Shown here: positions 38,782 through 51,300 of the stretch, in pieces
How positions within the stretch are numbered: the first letter of the stretch is position 1
How the letters are laid out: the number at the start of each line of letters is the position of its first letter
Source: Adineta ricciae
Taxonomy: Eukaryota > Rotifera > Eurotatoria > Adinetida > Adinetidae
Assembly: GCA_905250025.1 (NCBI GenBank)
Contig: CAJNOJ010000188.1
Span: forward strand, 62,001 to 126,000
DNA length: 64,000 nt
Reading direction: 5' to 3'
Notes under the pieces: generated by a model
The model's database searches: none
Seen by the model: the letters and a program-made list of their open reading frames with translations, nothing else
Told to the model about the DNA's origin: nothing
Made by a program: the position numbers and the translations under genes

Positions 38782-40626
38782 ATGGCTGACGCAGAATATC
38801 AAGATTTTTCAAACGGCTCACGTCGTAAATTAGCTTTGGTTATCGGAAATAGTAATTATGCTTTAGAAAGATCGTTACCGAATACAATCAATGATGCTAA
38901 ACAAATGACAATTGTCTTAAGGAGTCTTGGATTTAGTATTCACGATGACGAGCCAAAATTAGACTTGACGTATAGGGAATTTTTTATGACCTTGATGAGT
39001 TTTGTTTGTTCAATTAACCAAAACGATTTGGTTTTATTTTATTTTTCCGGTCATGGAACTCAATGGGAGGTAAAGCTGAGGGATGACAATGAATTTATTT
39101 CATAATTCTTTTTTATTAGAATGAAAACTATTTAATTCCAGTGGATAATTTCAAGGAAGAAAACAAACAAAGAGTCGAGCTAGATGGAACTGATCTAAAA
39201 AGACATGCAATTAATGCACAACAGTTTCTAAATAATATCGATGATCGCAATCCATTTGCGATCGTATTTTTCTTAGATTGCTGTCGAACTTATTATTTAA
39301 AACAAGAAAGATTACTAAAGAGCCTGAAGAGTTGTTCACTGGATCAACTCCACGGATTAAAATCAATGCCGCCGAAAATCGGTTCATTGATCGCCTTTGC
39401 TTGTGCGCCTGGAACAACAGCTGATGATGGAAATAATCGAGAAAAGAATGGTTTATTTACAAAACATCTTCTCAAACACCTATCCACAACCAAAGAAGAT
39501 GTTCTTGGAATACTAATGAACGTAACAGAAGGTGTTATTCAAGAGTCAAAGAAACAGCAAATTCCACATGTTACTTTTGTGTTAACAGAAAAGATCTTCT
39601 TGTGCAATCAAAATCAAAGTAATGGTTATTTTATTGCTAGTGAGAGAAATACTATGTTTGCTATCCAAACATAAAAAGATGAAAAGCAATCACATTTTAG
39701 AGTTTTATTCTCAATCTTCATAGTTTCCATTCAATTTAGGAATCAGATTCAACAAATGGACACAAGATGGTGTCACCATAGCTGGCGGGAATGGAAGAGG
39801 AGAGACTCTAAACCAATTGAATAGGCCTCACGGAGTCTGTATCGATAAAAACAACGATACTCTCATTGCCGATTGGGGAAATGATCGGATCATGAAATGG
39901 AAACCGAATGGCAAACAGGGTGAAATTTGTATAGATAGGATCGGAAATCTAGCTGACCAACTGACCTGGCCAAGAGATGTAATTGTTGATGAACAAAACG
40001 GTTCATTAATCATTGGCGATTGGGGAAACCGACGGGTGATTCAATGGTGGAATCATGATCTATACGAAGTTCTTGTTGATAACATTTCATGTTCTCGTTT
40101 GACAATGGATAAATATGGATTTCTTTATATTTCTGATTGGGAGAAGCATGAAGTGAGAAGATGGAAAATGGGTGAAAGGCAAGGGAAACTAGTAGCTGGC
40201 GGCCATGGACAAGAAAATCGACTCAATCAATTCGATTGTCCAACGTTTATCTTCGTTGATGACGAGCAATCTGTGTATGTTTCGGATAGAGACAACCATC
40301 GTGTGATGAAATGGAGAAAAGGTGCGAGAGAAGGAGCTGTTATCGCTGGTGGAAAAGGCGGAGGAAGTCATCTGAGTCAATTGAATTCTCCTCAAGGAAT
40401 ATTCGTGGATAAATTTGGTCAAACTTACGTAGCAGACACTGGAAATCATCGAATAATGTGTTGGCGTGAAGGAACGCTGCAAGGCGAAATAATTGTTGGT
40501 GGGAAAGGAATAGGGAATCGATCGAATCAATTGAATTCTCCAATTGATCTATCGTTTGACGATGACGGAAATCTTTATGTTGCTGATTTGGGAAATGATC
40601 GAGTCCAAAAATTCAGTCTGATTTAG
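38782..40626 (+). CDS. caspase-like (peptidase C14) / NHL-propeller fusion
   Basis: Exons 38782-39069 and 39120-39639 encode a p20-like domain: KLALVIGNSNY start, YFSGHG with the catalytic His near residue 92, and FFLDCCR with the catalytic Cys near 147. A GTGAGA donor at 39640 and a TTTAG acceptor at 39739 join in phase to 39740-40626, an NHL propeller of about six repeats (FNKWTQDGVTIAGGNGRG, RPHGVCIDKNNDTLIADWGN). The spliced product is 564 residues. Without that splice the caspase part ends at 39674 after a short tail, and the NHL exon has no start of its own, which favours the fusion. No signal peptide. The domain resembles metacaspase-type cysteine peptidases; the propeller probably selects partners or substrates. 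Alternative splicing or two genes remain possible. Confidence 0.75.
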
Positions 40627-42339
40627 AATTAAAGAGACGAAAATCCTATCAAGAAGTAGTAAATATTATTGTTGAGTAAATAAAATAGTTTCGCATTCAA
40701 GTAAACTTTTATTTCTTCATTTCACTTTCCATATTTCAAAAGTAACTTCGGCTGAACAGAAATGATTGAATTCTGTTCAATAGCTTTTCATTACCATTGA
40801 TTGCGTAGTTATAACTTTGTTTTATGTTTGCTAAGATTTTTAAGCAAAAAATTCATCGGCGATATGATCACAAAAAGAAGTCAAATATTAAATGTAAATA
40901 TATGAATTTATTTTTGCTAAATGATGAAGTTTTCAACGTGTTTCAGTTTAGTAAAGATCATAAAATCAACCAAATTTTTGAAAGTAAACAGAACTACTCA
41001 ATTGATTTCGTCATTGATCTTTTAGTTTTGTCAATAATGTCGAGAACGAATAGAGATGGAGCACGAGTTGGACAAATGAACACATGCGGTTTGTCGCGTA
41101 AGAAATCGATCATATCTTCACGGTGGCGCTCGAGTTGAGATCGTGATATTGTCGAGAGATTGATTTAAAGATGGGATTTTTTATGAAGAATTAACTTTTG
41201 TAATCGACTATTGAGGTAGAAGAAGCTTCCGGAAATGTAAGAAATATCAAGATATTCAAAGATTTCATAGACTGTAACTTTCCTTTCTTGTCCATAAATA
41301 GAACTGGTTACATCGAAGTATGCGTAGACAACAATTTGAAACTTTCAACTTTTCCTATCGGAATATGTCTTCAGTTAGTTGTCAATAATGGTAGTACGTG
41401 GATTCCAATTTATTCGAGACGATATTAGAATGACTATTGAAAATTTGCTTATCTTTTCCGGAGCTCTTTTTCTTTATTTAAAATCAGTACTCAAGTTGAT
41501 CAACGTGCCAATTCTTCAACAATTTGAATCAAGAACAATGTCCAATCTGAGTGATTTTTATCAAAAGTAAAAATGATTAGCTGTCGATGGTTTCATAGGT
41601 TTTGTTTGTAAAAGTGATGTAATATGAGATCAGGAACATTAAGTGTTACAAAATGTCCTTTCTGTTTCAAACTATGATTGATTTGCACGTTTGACAGTCG
41701 AACATGGCACCTTCGGAATCTGTTATATTAAGAGCTCTACATGAAACTGTTGTTGTTGGCATAGTCATTGCTAAATTTATTGAAATCTTATGATTATTGT
41801 GAAAGGACAAACCGAAGTGTACAATTAGTATTAAATGTTTTGTACTTGGAGTGTATTTAAACTGACTGGAATGTACGCGAGAAAAATTTTGTGTTATTTT
41901 TATAATTGATGAAATTCGAAAGTCTTCGTCGTCACAAGAACGATGTGAAGAGAAACTTGGTAGGTGTGTGAATAATACCTTAGGTGGTTGATTTTCATGG
42001 ATCAGCGAGCTTCGGTAAGTAACATACAAACTGGATGGAATGATTGTGTGTCAAGATGATTTCTCCAATCGATGAGGATTTTTAGTATGAAAAAAGTACT
42101 GATAAAAAACGGTTGCTCGAAAAAAACATAAAAAGTACAGTTTCTTCGGTGTGATATATAATCAGTTAGCAAAATTATACGTTGAGAGAGAAGAATAAAC
42201 AGAACGAATAAAGCTCTCACCACTATAGTTACCCTCAAAGAAAGAAATCGACAGAGAACACTTTCACGTGTTATAATTTTTTTGCCCTACAAATTATAAT
42301 CTTCACATACATGCAGCAGTCAGTCAGCTTTTTGTACTG
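40627..42339. other. intergenic, no confident gene
   Basis: A+T-rich stretch with short frames on both strands. A minus-strand frame ending near 41667 reads SCRALNITDSEGAMFDCQTC and might belong to a small Cys-containing protein, but no start, signal or splice pattern supports it. Confidence 0.35.
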
Positions 42340-43604
42340 ATGACTTTAATGTTTCCTAGTCGCAATACTATGATCCCAATTGTATGCTTATTTATCTTCC
42401 TACAAATTATTAACTATATTTATAGTGTCAAAACGAAATGGAACCGACCACTCGAAGAATTCTCCTCATCCAATTTATACAAACATTCATCGACTGACAA
42501 AAACAACTCGACATATAATAATACACGAAAATTTTCAACTTTACCTTCAGATTCAAAACTATCCGTATTTTTCGGTACATCATTTTCAGCGTCTACAAAC
42601 TTTACGAAACCTGATCCTTCTATTTATAAATCTTATCCGAATTGCAGCTTTTCTCTCTCAAACAATGATTCAACTTCCTATAGAGTGTCAGTTAACAAAA
42701 ATATACAATCTTTTAATAAAATTGAACGTCGTTATGAGAAAGATCTTTATCCTGGTGGACACTTCTTCCCAAAAACATGCCGATCCAAGCAACGTTTAGC
42801 GGTGATCATATGTTACAGAAATCGTGAAGCACATTTGAAACTATTTCTTAATCATATACACGCTTTTCTTCAGCAGCAACAGCTTGATTATACAATATTT
42901 GTTGTTAACCAGCATGGACAAGAACAATTTAATCGAGCTGCTCTATTCGATGTCGGTTTCCTTGAAGCAATAAAATTATATTCATTCGATTGTTTCATTT
43001 TTCACGATGTTGATCTTTTACCCGAAGATTTACGTAATGTTTACAAATGTGGAAAGCAACCAAAACATATGTAAGCGCGAACAAAAAATAAGGATTTGCT
43101 CGATCGACAGTTATTTCTTTGTGTAGGTCAGTCGCTGTTGACACGTTCAAGTACAAATTACCCTATCCGACTCTGTTTGGTGGTGTAACTGCAATCAGTT
43201 TAACGGATTTTATCGATGCAAATGGTTATGCCACTATTTACTGGGGTTGGGGTGGTGAAGATGATGATATGTATCAGCGTGTAAATCGAACACTGCGTAA
43301 ATCAATTGCACGCTATCCGACGGTTATTGCGCGTTATCAAATGATTTGCTCACATAACCATGTCTCTGCTGAAGCTAATCCCAGTAGGGATATTATTCTA
43401 CGTTCAAATTATGATCACAAGAAGGATGGACTGAATTCGATAAAATATGTCCTACACAAATTAACTTTTTATAGATTATTTACATTGATAAACGTGACAC
43501 TAACTGAAGAATCATTGAATGAGATTAGCAAACGTATGAATATTAAATTTCCGAAAAAAACAACAACTATGAAAATGCGAGTGTTACCAAGAAAAAGCGC
43601 ATAA
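42340..43604 (+). CDS. beta-1,4-galactosyltransferase family glycosyltransferase
   Basis: Two exons (42340-43070, 43127-43604; 56-bp intron in phase) give 402 residues, a normal length. It is a type II membrane protein: short cytoplasmic start, one anchor (MIPIVCLFIFLQIINYIYS), a stem rich in Ser/Asn, then the catalytic part with LAVIICYRNREAHLK, FDVGFLEA, the metal-binding FHDVDLLPED, GGVTAIS, and the acceptor/catalytic WGWGGEDDD. Family enzymes transfer galactose (or GalNAc) from UDP-sugar to GlcNAc or xylose in the Golgi. Which acceptor is used cannot be told. The first ATG was taken; a later Met just before the anchor is possible. Confidence 0.9.
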
Positions 43605-43932
43605 TTTGATGTTTTTAAATTGTTTTTCGAATAAATTTGTTATGCTCTGCAGTATGCTGTTAAATCTTCACAATAAAAATGATTTTCTATGCTTGTACCG
43701 AGTGCACTATGAGTATGGTAAGAAGACGTCCTTGATAATCATTGAACTACAACAGAATATACACACACGTAACAGCAAGTTTAGCTGTGATGTAAGTAGG
43801 CAAGATACTTGCACAGAACGACTTAGCTGGCTTAGGACGCACTGATACTCCACCGTTCAAAGTTAATTTTGAAATTCTTAGATTTAGCACGTACATTCAA
43901 TAATGTCCAAGTATAAAGAATAATATGGGTTG

Positions 43933-44530
43933 TTATTTAATTTGTCTCCTCCGACTTTTGCACTGATATCTGATAGTTTTTCGACAAATCACAAAGAAAT
44001 ATGAATAATCAAAAGCTATGACATTCAACAGAACATTTTGATATTGTACAACAAGAACTCTATGAATTTCTCCATCATGTTTAACAAATTGTTCATCAAC
44101 TAATCGATCAATACAATTTACAATTTTTTTATTGAAATAAGGTAAAATTTTTGCTCGTTTAAACATTGGAAGTATAAATCGTGCATGACGTTTCCATGTT
44201 TCACCTCGTAAAGTGATCAAACCTGATGGAAAAAGAGTACCAAAACTACTTGCTGTACTTGTAGCTTGATCATAAGTATGTCGATCGGTTAACACATGTT
44301 GAACATATTCAATACGTGAAAGAATTATTGAAGGATATGGTCCAAGCCAAAATAAAAATGCATCTCCGAAAGTTTCTTTTAATTTAGCAAGGACTTCATG
44401 AAGTGTCACTTCACCTGTTGAAACACCGGTATTTTTTAAATTACTAATTAACCATTGAGGTTTAATACCAGATAAATCTTTAGCATGAGTTATATGGCTA
44501 TACGATGAAAAGAGTGATAATAAGAATAAA
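43933..44530 (-). pseudogene. cytochrome P450, N-terminal fragment
   Basis: The frame reads HAKDLSGIKPQWLISNLKNT and continues through GDAFLFWLGPYPSIILSRIEYVQ, SFGTLFPSGL, GETWKRHARFILPMFK and LLNVIAFDY, matching the first 150-200 residues of a CYP3/CYP4-clan P450. It stops at 43933, with no I-helix, ExxR or heme-binding region nearby. The membrane anchor lies in another frame (MLIYINW ... TILVLIFIVLILFFLIV, to 44675), offset at a run of eight T bases. A truncated remnant is most likely. Confidence 0.7.
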
Positions 44531-44830
44531 CAATTAGAAAAAAAAGAATTAAAACGATGAAAATGAGTACCAAGATCGTTTTTGTCAGTATCAATTTTCT
44601 ATAAGAACAAAACTCTGAATGACTTATTTGAATAATTCTCGACGAAATATTTTTCCAGTTAATGTATATAAGCAAAGAAAGTCATAGAATTATTAATATA
44701 TGTTATTAAAATACAAATTTGTGGGAGAAAATTCTCGATTTCTTTACGTTCATTTGATTTATCCAGATAAACAATTAAAGAAGCATAAAATTTATAAAGA
44801 CCCATCGGTGAACTAAATAAAATGAGAATT

Positions 44831-45226
44831 CTAACCTAACAAAAAAAACAATCTAAATGAGATTTTCTCTGAAAAAGGATATACTTGTACAAATAACATC
44901 GTGAGAATCTGTAAATCTTGTTTTCTCATTTTAATATTTGCATTTGTTGCTTTGAATTGTGTTGTTATTTGTCTTCGACTTTGTTGAATATTCCGAAATA
45001 TGAAATAACCAAATAAAATCATCACACAAATTGGAATTGTTGTATAGAATATCATTAATAAAAGTCCATCAACGATTTGACATTGAATTGATATTGTATA
45101 ACATGAAGCAACAGAATTCACATTTCCATTATATTAAAACAATAAACTGTTTCACTGAAAATCAAACATCCAATAAAGAGAATTAAGAATAGAATTCGAT
45201 AAATAATCTTTGTTTGACGAGCAGTC
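44831..45226 (-). pseudogene. rhodopsin-like GPCR relic (TM4 to TM5 and loop 3)
   Basis: The visible part runs from MTARQTK, TM4-like KIIYRILFLILFIGCLIF, through an extracellular loop (NSVASCYTISIQCQ), TM5-like LLLMIFYTTIPICVMILFGYFIF, to a third intracellular loop (RRQITTQFKATNANIKMRKQDLQILTMLF). A one-base frame change separates TM4 from the loop. TM1-3 are missing upstream, where the MITE at 45227 begins, and TM6-7 are missing downstream. The order and the loop sequence fit peptide/amine-type receptors expanded in bdelloids. Confidence 0.6.
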
Positions 45227-45445
45227 ATCCTATTCCGCAATGTTGAACATTTGGGAACCAGTTCCGCCTACGGAATCGATTCCTATGATTTCGGAATTCC
45301 GTCCTTACACAAGTTCAATGAATTCCGGAATTCCACGGAATTGTGTGCATCGATTGCAGAATCGCTTTGGGTGAATTCCGGAATCGTAGGAACTGATTCC
45401 GTGTGTGGAACTGATTCCCAAATGTGCAACATTGCGGAATAGGAT
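45227..45445. mobile_element. 219-bp MITE with 31-bp terminal inverted repeats
   Basis: Positions 45227-45257 and 45415-45445 are complementary with one mismatch; both start ATCCTATTCCGCAATGTTG. The interior is made of GGAATTCCG and GGAATCG motifs in both orientations, so the element folds completely. No clear target duplication was found. It abuts the GPCR relic. Confidence 0.85.
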
Positions 45446-45850
45446 GTATTCTCTAAAGAACTAAACTATATGCTTTTCAATGTTGAAAAAATCTCAAAAT
45501 ATATAATTTTTTATAATTTATTAATTTGATAAGAAACGAAGAAAGCAGAAATAGAGAGATGAACTGAAAGAAAATCAACAAGGATAGTCACGAGCAAAAA
45601 ACGGTTTGAAATCAGGGTTTCGTTTATTTGAACAATTCCTTTCCATGTGTATCAATATATAAAAAAAATAAACGACTACAAACAAAATAGCAAAATCAGC
45701 CATAAAAAAATAAACAATGGGACAATAACCATAAAATGTGTGCTAGTCAGCGAACGCAAACTTCATTATAGATGGGAAAAGTGCAGAAGCAAAATAAATC
45801 AATAATGTATGCTACGTTACGTTAAGGACACATGGTTCTACAAAAACCTC
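45446..45850. other. intergenic, A+T-rich
   Basis: 3' flank of the minus-strand deaminase-like gene; nothing else recognised. Confidence 0.4.
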
Positions 45851-48800
45851 CTAAACTTCGTCTGCTGTCGCCAGAGAATGAATTTTCTTTAAATCTGTAT
45901 ATGCTTGATGTTTCTCTATCACTTCTATTTGCCATAAATTCCCCAATTTATAACGATCTTCATCCTTTAGTAGTGCTGTAAAATCGTCAATATAGTTATT
46001 GTTCTTTAAAAATCCTGCAAACGCCTTTAACTGATCCTCTGTATTTGACGCGAATGCGTTGTGAATAATATCACACCAACTCCTGACTGTATACCAGAGC
46101 CAAGCTCGTTCTTTGGCTTCCATAATAATTTTATATAAAAAACGATCCCAAGTATCGGGACCAAACGTATCATTTAGAGTCTGTCTCTCAATATTTATGA
46201 TAGATGTTACCCATTCACTACAGGGATTTTCATACGGACTATTTTTCGAATACAGTGGAGGATTCCAACTTACAGCTACAGACCATAAACAGTCTACTGT
46301 TGATGGTGTCTTTTTTTCGAATAAGTCTGCCCTACTGCAAATAAGTAACTTATGTTCTAATTTAATCATGCGTAGTGGAATCTTCTGAAAATCATTAGAT
46401 TTTTCATATGATTCATAGTCACTCACGTAATCTATTATCACAAAAAATCTAGGCCACAAATTTAATTCTTTGATCGAGTTACACAAGAACTTTAGAATCT
46501 CAAGAAATTGTGTTATATCAAGTGTGTCTATTAGTTTTATTAGATTTTTCATCTCTATTTGATCAGCGTATTTAACTTCAGAACATAATAAATCATATTT
46601 AGGATCATACAAAGTTTTACAGATATTATTGTTTTCAACAGTAATTTTTTCTGCTATTTTTCTATCAGATATGTTATAACGGTTTAGAAACTGCTTTTTA
46701 CGTTCCTCTTCGTTACTATCTTCTGGATAGCCAAAACGCAATGGTAAAAATGGAATAATCAGATTTATAAGTTGTATGTGTTGTGGTACAAACACTAAGT
46801 TTTTCTTCATGTTCTTGGCAACGAAAGTTAAAGCAGCCGTTGCCACACCGCTGTGCGGACAAACAGCATAGAGCGCACATTCTATTTGTTCTTCGTCAGG
46901 ATCTGTGCGTTCTTTAGGTTTCTTGTTGATGTATATTATGTTGCTCTTAAAATCTCGAAGAACTGAATCTTTTTCGAAGTTCGTAAAAATGTAAACTTTT
47001 ATGTCTTTATTTATAATTTTTTGTTCAATGTTTTTTATTTTTAACATTTTTTCTGTATCATTCAAATGATTACTCGAAAGGAAAGCAAATACTGTAGCCG
47101 TTTTACTACAATGCATAATAAATCTCTCTATTGTATTCATGAAAGAATCAGGGGATTGACTAAAATCATCTAATTGATCAGAAAAAAACAAATAATCTTT
47201 TCCATCAATCTTTACTTGAGTTCGTACACATTGACTAGGTGTATCGTCCATTAATTGCGAATAAATAGTTTCGCATACATCGAATGTCTTTTTACTATAA
47301 TCATCGTTGAACAAAATATCGTACTCTATTTTGAACTCTTCAAAAGACAATGAACGTGTTAAATAAAAAGATGCTACAGCTATAGGTGCGACACGCTTAC
47401 AACACTCTTTCGATATACTATAATCGTCGTCAGTGCTATCAGGAGACATTCTTTCATAAATATTTTGATAATATTTGAAACATCTATAATCGTCTGTAAC
47501 CTGACCACCGTTTTGCGCTTGAGAAAGAAAGGTACGAAAAACCATGGGATGCATGATAACATCTGTAGGAAAATAGTTGCCTGTGCAAGTATTTACATAA
47601 TTTGCCAATGTCATAGTATTACAGTGTACTAAATTCTTGTCATCTGCAAAGCAGAATTTTTTGGTGTTGTCGATCATGAGTCTCAACTGATCTTCTCGCG
47701 TGATAAAGTGAGTAGAAATAGCACGACAATACTCCGCTGCTAGAGAGTGATGAGCCTGATGTTCTAAAGGACATTTGTCAATAGGCCATATTCCGTCATC
47801 GTCTGTTGATAAAACGATAGGAACACCTATTTCATACAAATAATTGAGAGGTTTTTTACTTTCTACATTTCTAATGGCATCACCGAGCAGATAAATATTA
47901 CTAGTAATATTGATTTCAAACGGAATCGATGACAACAATGATCCAACGTTTTGCATTTCTGCTACAAGTACACTAGATTTTCGATATTTATAATTCTTAA
48001 TAGAAAGTAATTTATCAAAGGCAATACCATGACCGATACGAATGTTCTGCTTTAACTTCTGTCTAAGGAAATGAAGAGAGCGATAAACAATATACATATG
48101 CGCTGCAAAGAGGCGATAACCATGTAGTTCAGGGCGAACAAATGGCACATTCTCAGCGCAATGAATGCGTACGCCAAAATTCGAATTCTTTTTTCTGGCA
48201 TCTTGAACAAATCTTAGAAACTCATACGCAACAAAAGGACAATATGGATATCCTAGTTCATCTCCAAATAGATCTAATCCTACTACCCAGTCAAAAAAAT
48301 GTGAATTTTTCTTTTCTTCCTCAATTAGTAGCTGCAGTTGTTCCACCTGTTCAGTGAACAATAAAGTAGATCTCTGATTATCACTTCTATAAAACTCTCG
48401 AAACATAAGATAAATTGCATAATGCGGAACTTCAAATAAAAATGCGAGTGCCCTATCCGATGAATAATCTTTACTAAGCTTCGATATTTTACGGTTAAAT
48501 CCTGCCAAAAACCGATAATCAATATTTTGTTTAGAAAACTGCGTTTTAAGCCACGGAAAATTCTTATTGTTCACTAGCGTTTTAAACGTACCAGTCAATT
48601 GTTGAGAAGTGGAAAATGTCGATAAAACATCCAATACCCATGCTCGACTTAAATCTGTGTAACTGACAGAAAATTCGCAATATGTAATTGGTGGTAAACA
48701 TGTTAAGAAACGATGAAGTGCGTTTTGCAATAAAAAAGCTAATAGGTCAAGTCTTTGAGAATATAATGAATCTTTTAAAGCGAATCTTCGTGGATAAAAT

Positions 48801-49663
48801 TCTGGAGTAAATGAACCTCGAAATGAATGAAAATCTACTGAACGTGGCTCACTACCATCTGCATTCATCATTGAAAATGCATTAATAATATGTGCTCGTG
48901 CATCACGTTGTGCTGGATCAGTTAGGTGATGAATTGGTTTGGCCCCACCAATTAATATTCGTAAATCTTCTGCTGTCATACCATATACAACTTCTAATTC
49001 TTGTTTTCGTGCATTAAATATAATCCAGTGCTTGAAGAATTCTTTTTCTTGCCAATCACTTCTTGTATATATACCTAACTTTTCTTCAATTATAGCCTGA
49101 ACCATATCTCTTGCTTCATCGGATTTCAAACTAAGAGCATCTCGAAGATTTTCTATTGAGAAAACGATATCATAAGAAAAGTGTTCTTGAAAAGTTAAGC
49201 CAAGATGACTTTGCATTAAGGTAAAATCATTAGATTTCAAACATTTAAACATGACAAAATCAGGTAAGTTGCATAATTTATCAAAGTCTTCTTTTGCGCG
49301 AAGTTTATCAAAGAACATCATTGTGTCACCTGGGCTGATAAATTTTCGCGCATTCCTATCCCACACCAATGGTCCTAAATGTTTTCTTACAAGGTCATTA
49401 TTTTCAAAATCATATTGAGGAGGCAGTTTTGCTTGATCCGTTAAAATGCCTTGAATCCAGAAGGAAGCGTTACCCATACCCAAAAGATGAGTATGAAGTT
49501 CATAGAGGTTCTCTTGTTCATCAAGGATCTGTAATAGATTTGCAGCTGTCATCTCATTTGTACTTGATTCTGAAAGATGTGACTGTTATCACTACAAAAG
49601 AAAGATAAACTTCAAATGAGCTACTTTACCAGTGCGCTGCCGCTTCGATTTTGTTGAATCCAT
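45851..49663 (-). CDS. large adenosine-deaminase-like protein with unassigned C-terminal region
   Basis: A short first exon (49663-49630, MDSTKSKRQRT) and a 60-bp intron join in phase to one huge exon (49569-45851), giving 1250 residues. Metal-dependent deaminase motifs appear in order: ELHTHLLG (HxH, near 36-38), RIHCAENV near 484, RIGHG near 523, and VLSTDDDG near 600, as in adenosine/AMP deaminases. About 250-400 residues more than usual lie between the first and second motif. Residues about 700-1250 have no domain I recognise; they include an alpha/beta-looking stretch (VYIFTN, ALYAVCPHSGVATAALTFVA, LVFVP) and a Trp-rich end (LWYTVRSWCDII). A basic KSKRQR start could be a nuclear signal. 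Hydrolytic deamination of an adenine nucleoside or nucleotide is the likely reaction if active. The near-intronless body hints at acquisition or retroposition. The C-terminus could be a sensor or partner-binding part. Confidence 0.75.
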
Positions 49664-50966
49664 CAATGTCTTTGCTTTTATCTAAGATTATTAAAACAAA
49701 GAAATTTAAATACAGTCAACATATAATGTAATGTGTTGGTTTTTCGATCCATATGTACAGCTTTTGTAAGGGGTAATGATACATTATTCAATACAGAAAA
49801 AGAATTCAACAGAGTAATTAAAATGACAGCAATTACATCGATACTTCAGTCATGTTGAAAGTTCATAGTATTTACACATTTATGTTGAAACTAAGGAACT
49901 GCGAAATTACGTTTTTCTGGCTCCGTCCTGATATAGACATGATAAAACTTTCGTGACTTCGGTTCGAATTCGATTTCGGTCTCAATAGAACTTTAAAAAT
50001 AGTTGTGTAGGAGTGGTCGAGTTATTATTCAACCGAACTAATCCATCTTCGCTTTATCTGCCCAAAATCTGTGGAATTGACGAAAATTTACAATTCTTAG
50101 AATATGAATACAATATATATCCTTTTCCCGTAACTATAGTTAAGACAACTGATTTGGAATGTCCTAATATAAAAAATACAGATACGAAAATGCGCGGTTA
50201 AATGTGTGATGAAAAGATCAACGCTATCAGATAAGGACTTTGGTTCCATCCTGGTTCTGCAAGACAATGAAATTTTAGTCTCAGTTCTTATCCCTGTTCC
50301 GCGGTACCGGGGTTACTTTATAGTTCCCTAGTCGAAATTCAAATAGAGTCTTTGTTTAATTATTATTTAAACGTAATACTTTTAACTGTGTTACATTTAA
50401 TACCATTCTTATTCTAATGTTTGCTTCAAGGAGATCTCTGTTTAGACGAAGTAGCTATTCGCCTCAGTGACTTGTTACAAAGCATAGAAGTCATTGTATT
50501 ACGTCTATATTAGAAATAGGACTATCATTTATGTACCATTTTGATAGACCAATCAAAAATACCCTCATTAGTCACGCAACGGTGGCAATGATCGTTCACT
50601 GGTCCACCGGGCTGAATGGAGCACCGATCCACCGAAGTCACTTTTGGACTGGTGAAACCGATAGATCAATAAACGATCGAACGATGAACCGCTAAACATG
50701 GTTTCCGATTAGGGTGGGGGGGGGGGGGGGGGGGTAAGGTCCCCCAAAAAACAATTGTTTCTGTCAAATTTTTTAACATTATTACACTGGCAACTTTCGA
50801 TCGTAGTGTATATGTATGAAACTATACTAAAATTACACTTTTTTGCCGTAAATTAACACTGATTAAGTTAAATTCTAATTAAATAAAGTATTTATAAGAA
50901 AGTCTATGAATTTTCTTTACTATTTCTGCCAAAATCTCCATAGTTGTTCTTCATTAGTTGAGTAGC
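49664..50966. other. intergenic with a 19-G tract
   Basis: No gene recognised. A run of 19 G lies at 50716-50734, and 50590-50700 contains GGTCCACCGG / CACCGATCC motifs resembling those at 51840-52050. The region upstream of the deaminase-like gene would hold its promoter. Confidence 0.4.
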
Positions 50967-51300
50967 TGCCTAATTCGACTTATAATATAAGTACCCAATT
51001 TCTACCACACTTAGGAATAGAAATAGAATTAGTTTCACTTATACATATATACCCTCACCCTCACCCTCAATCGAGATATATACCCGGGTTTGGGTGTGGG
51101 TGTGTATATGTATAAGTAAAACTAAATCTATTTCTATTCCTAAACTCGCAGGGGGGTGGGGGTATGTATGTATAAGTGAAACTAATTCTATTTCTATTCC
51201 TATCTACTCATTTGTTATAAGTGTGATATAGGCATCTGTTTATATTCGAATTGATACTAGCCTGTTGGGGGTCGACTTATAATATAAGTCGAATTAGGCA
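50967..51300. mobile_element. inverted-repeat element with telomere-like interior
   Basis: The ends, TGCCTAATTCGACTTATA (from 50967) and its complement (to 51300), match over about 26 bp with one or two differences. Inside, 51012-51070 and 51080-51140 form a second inverted repeat (AGGAATAGAAATAGA ...) with CCCTCA and GGGTGTGGGTGTG tracts at its centre; a third partial copy lies at 51150-51208. No coding capacity. Confidence 0.7.

Noticed and set aside
39640-39674. Ending the caspase-like protein at the stop at 39674
   Set aside because: The tail after the GTGAGA donor is not family-like and the downstream NHL exon would be orphaned; kept as an alternative only.
50716-50734. G19 tract as a quadruplex regulator
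   Set aside because: A homopolymer in repeat-rich intergenic DNA far from any start; no supporting structure.
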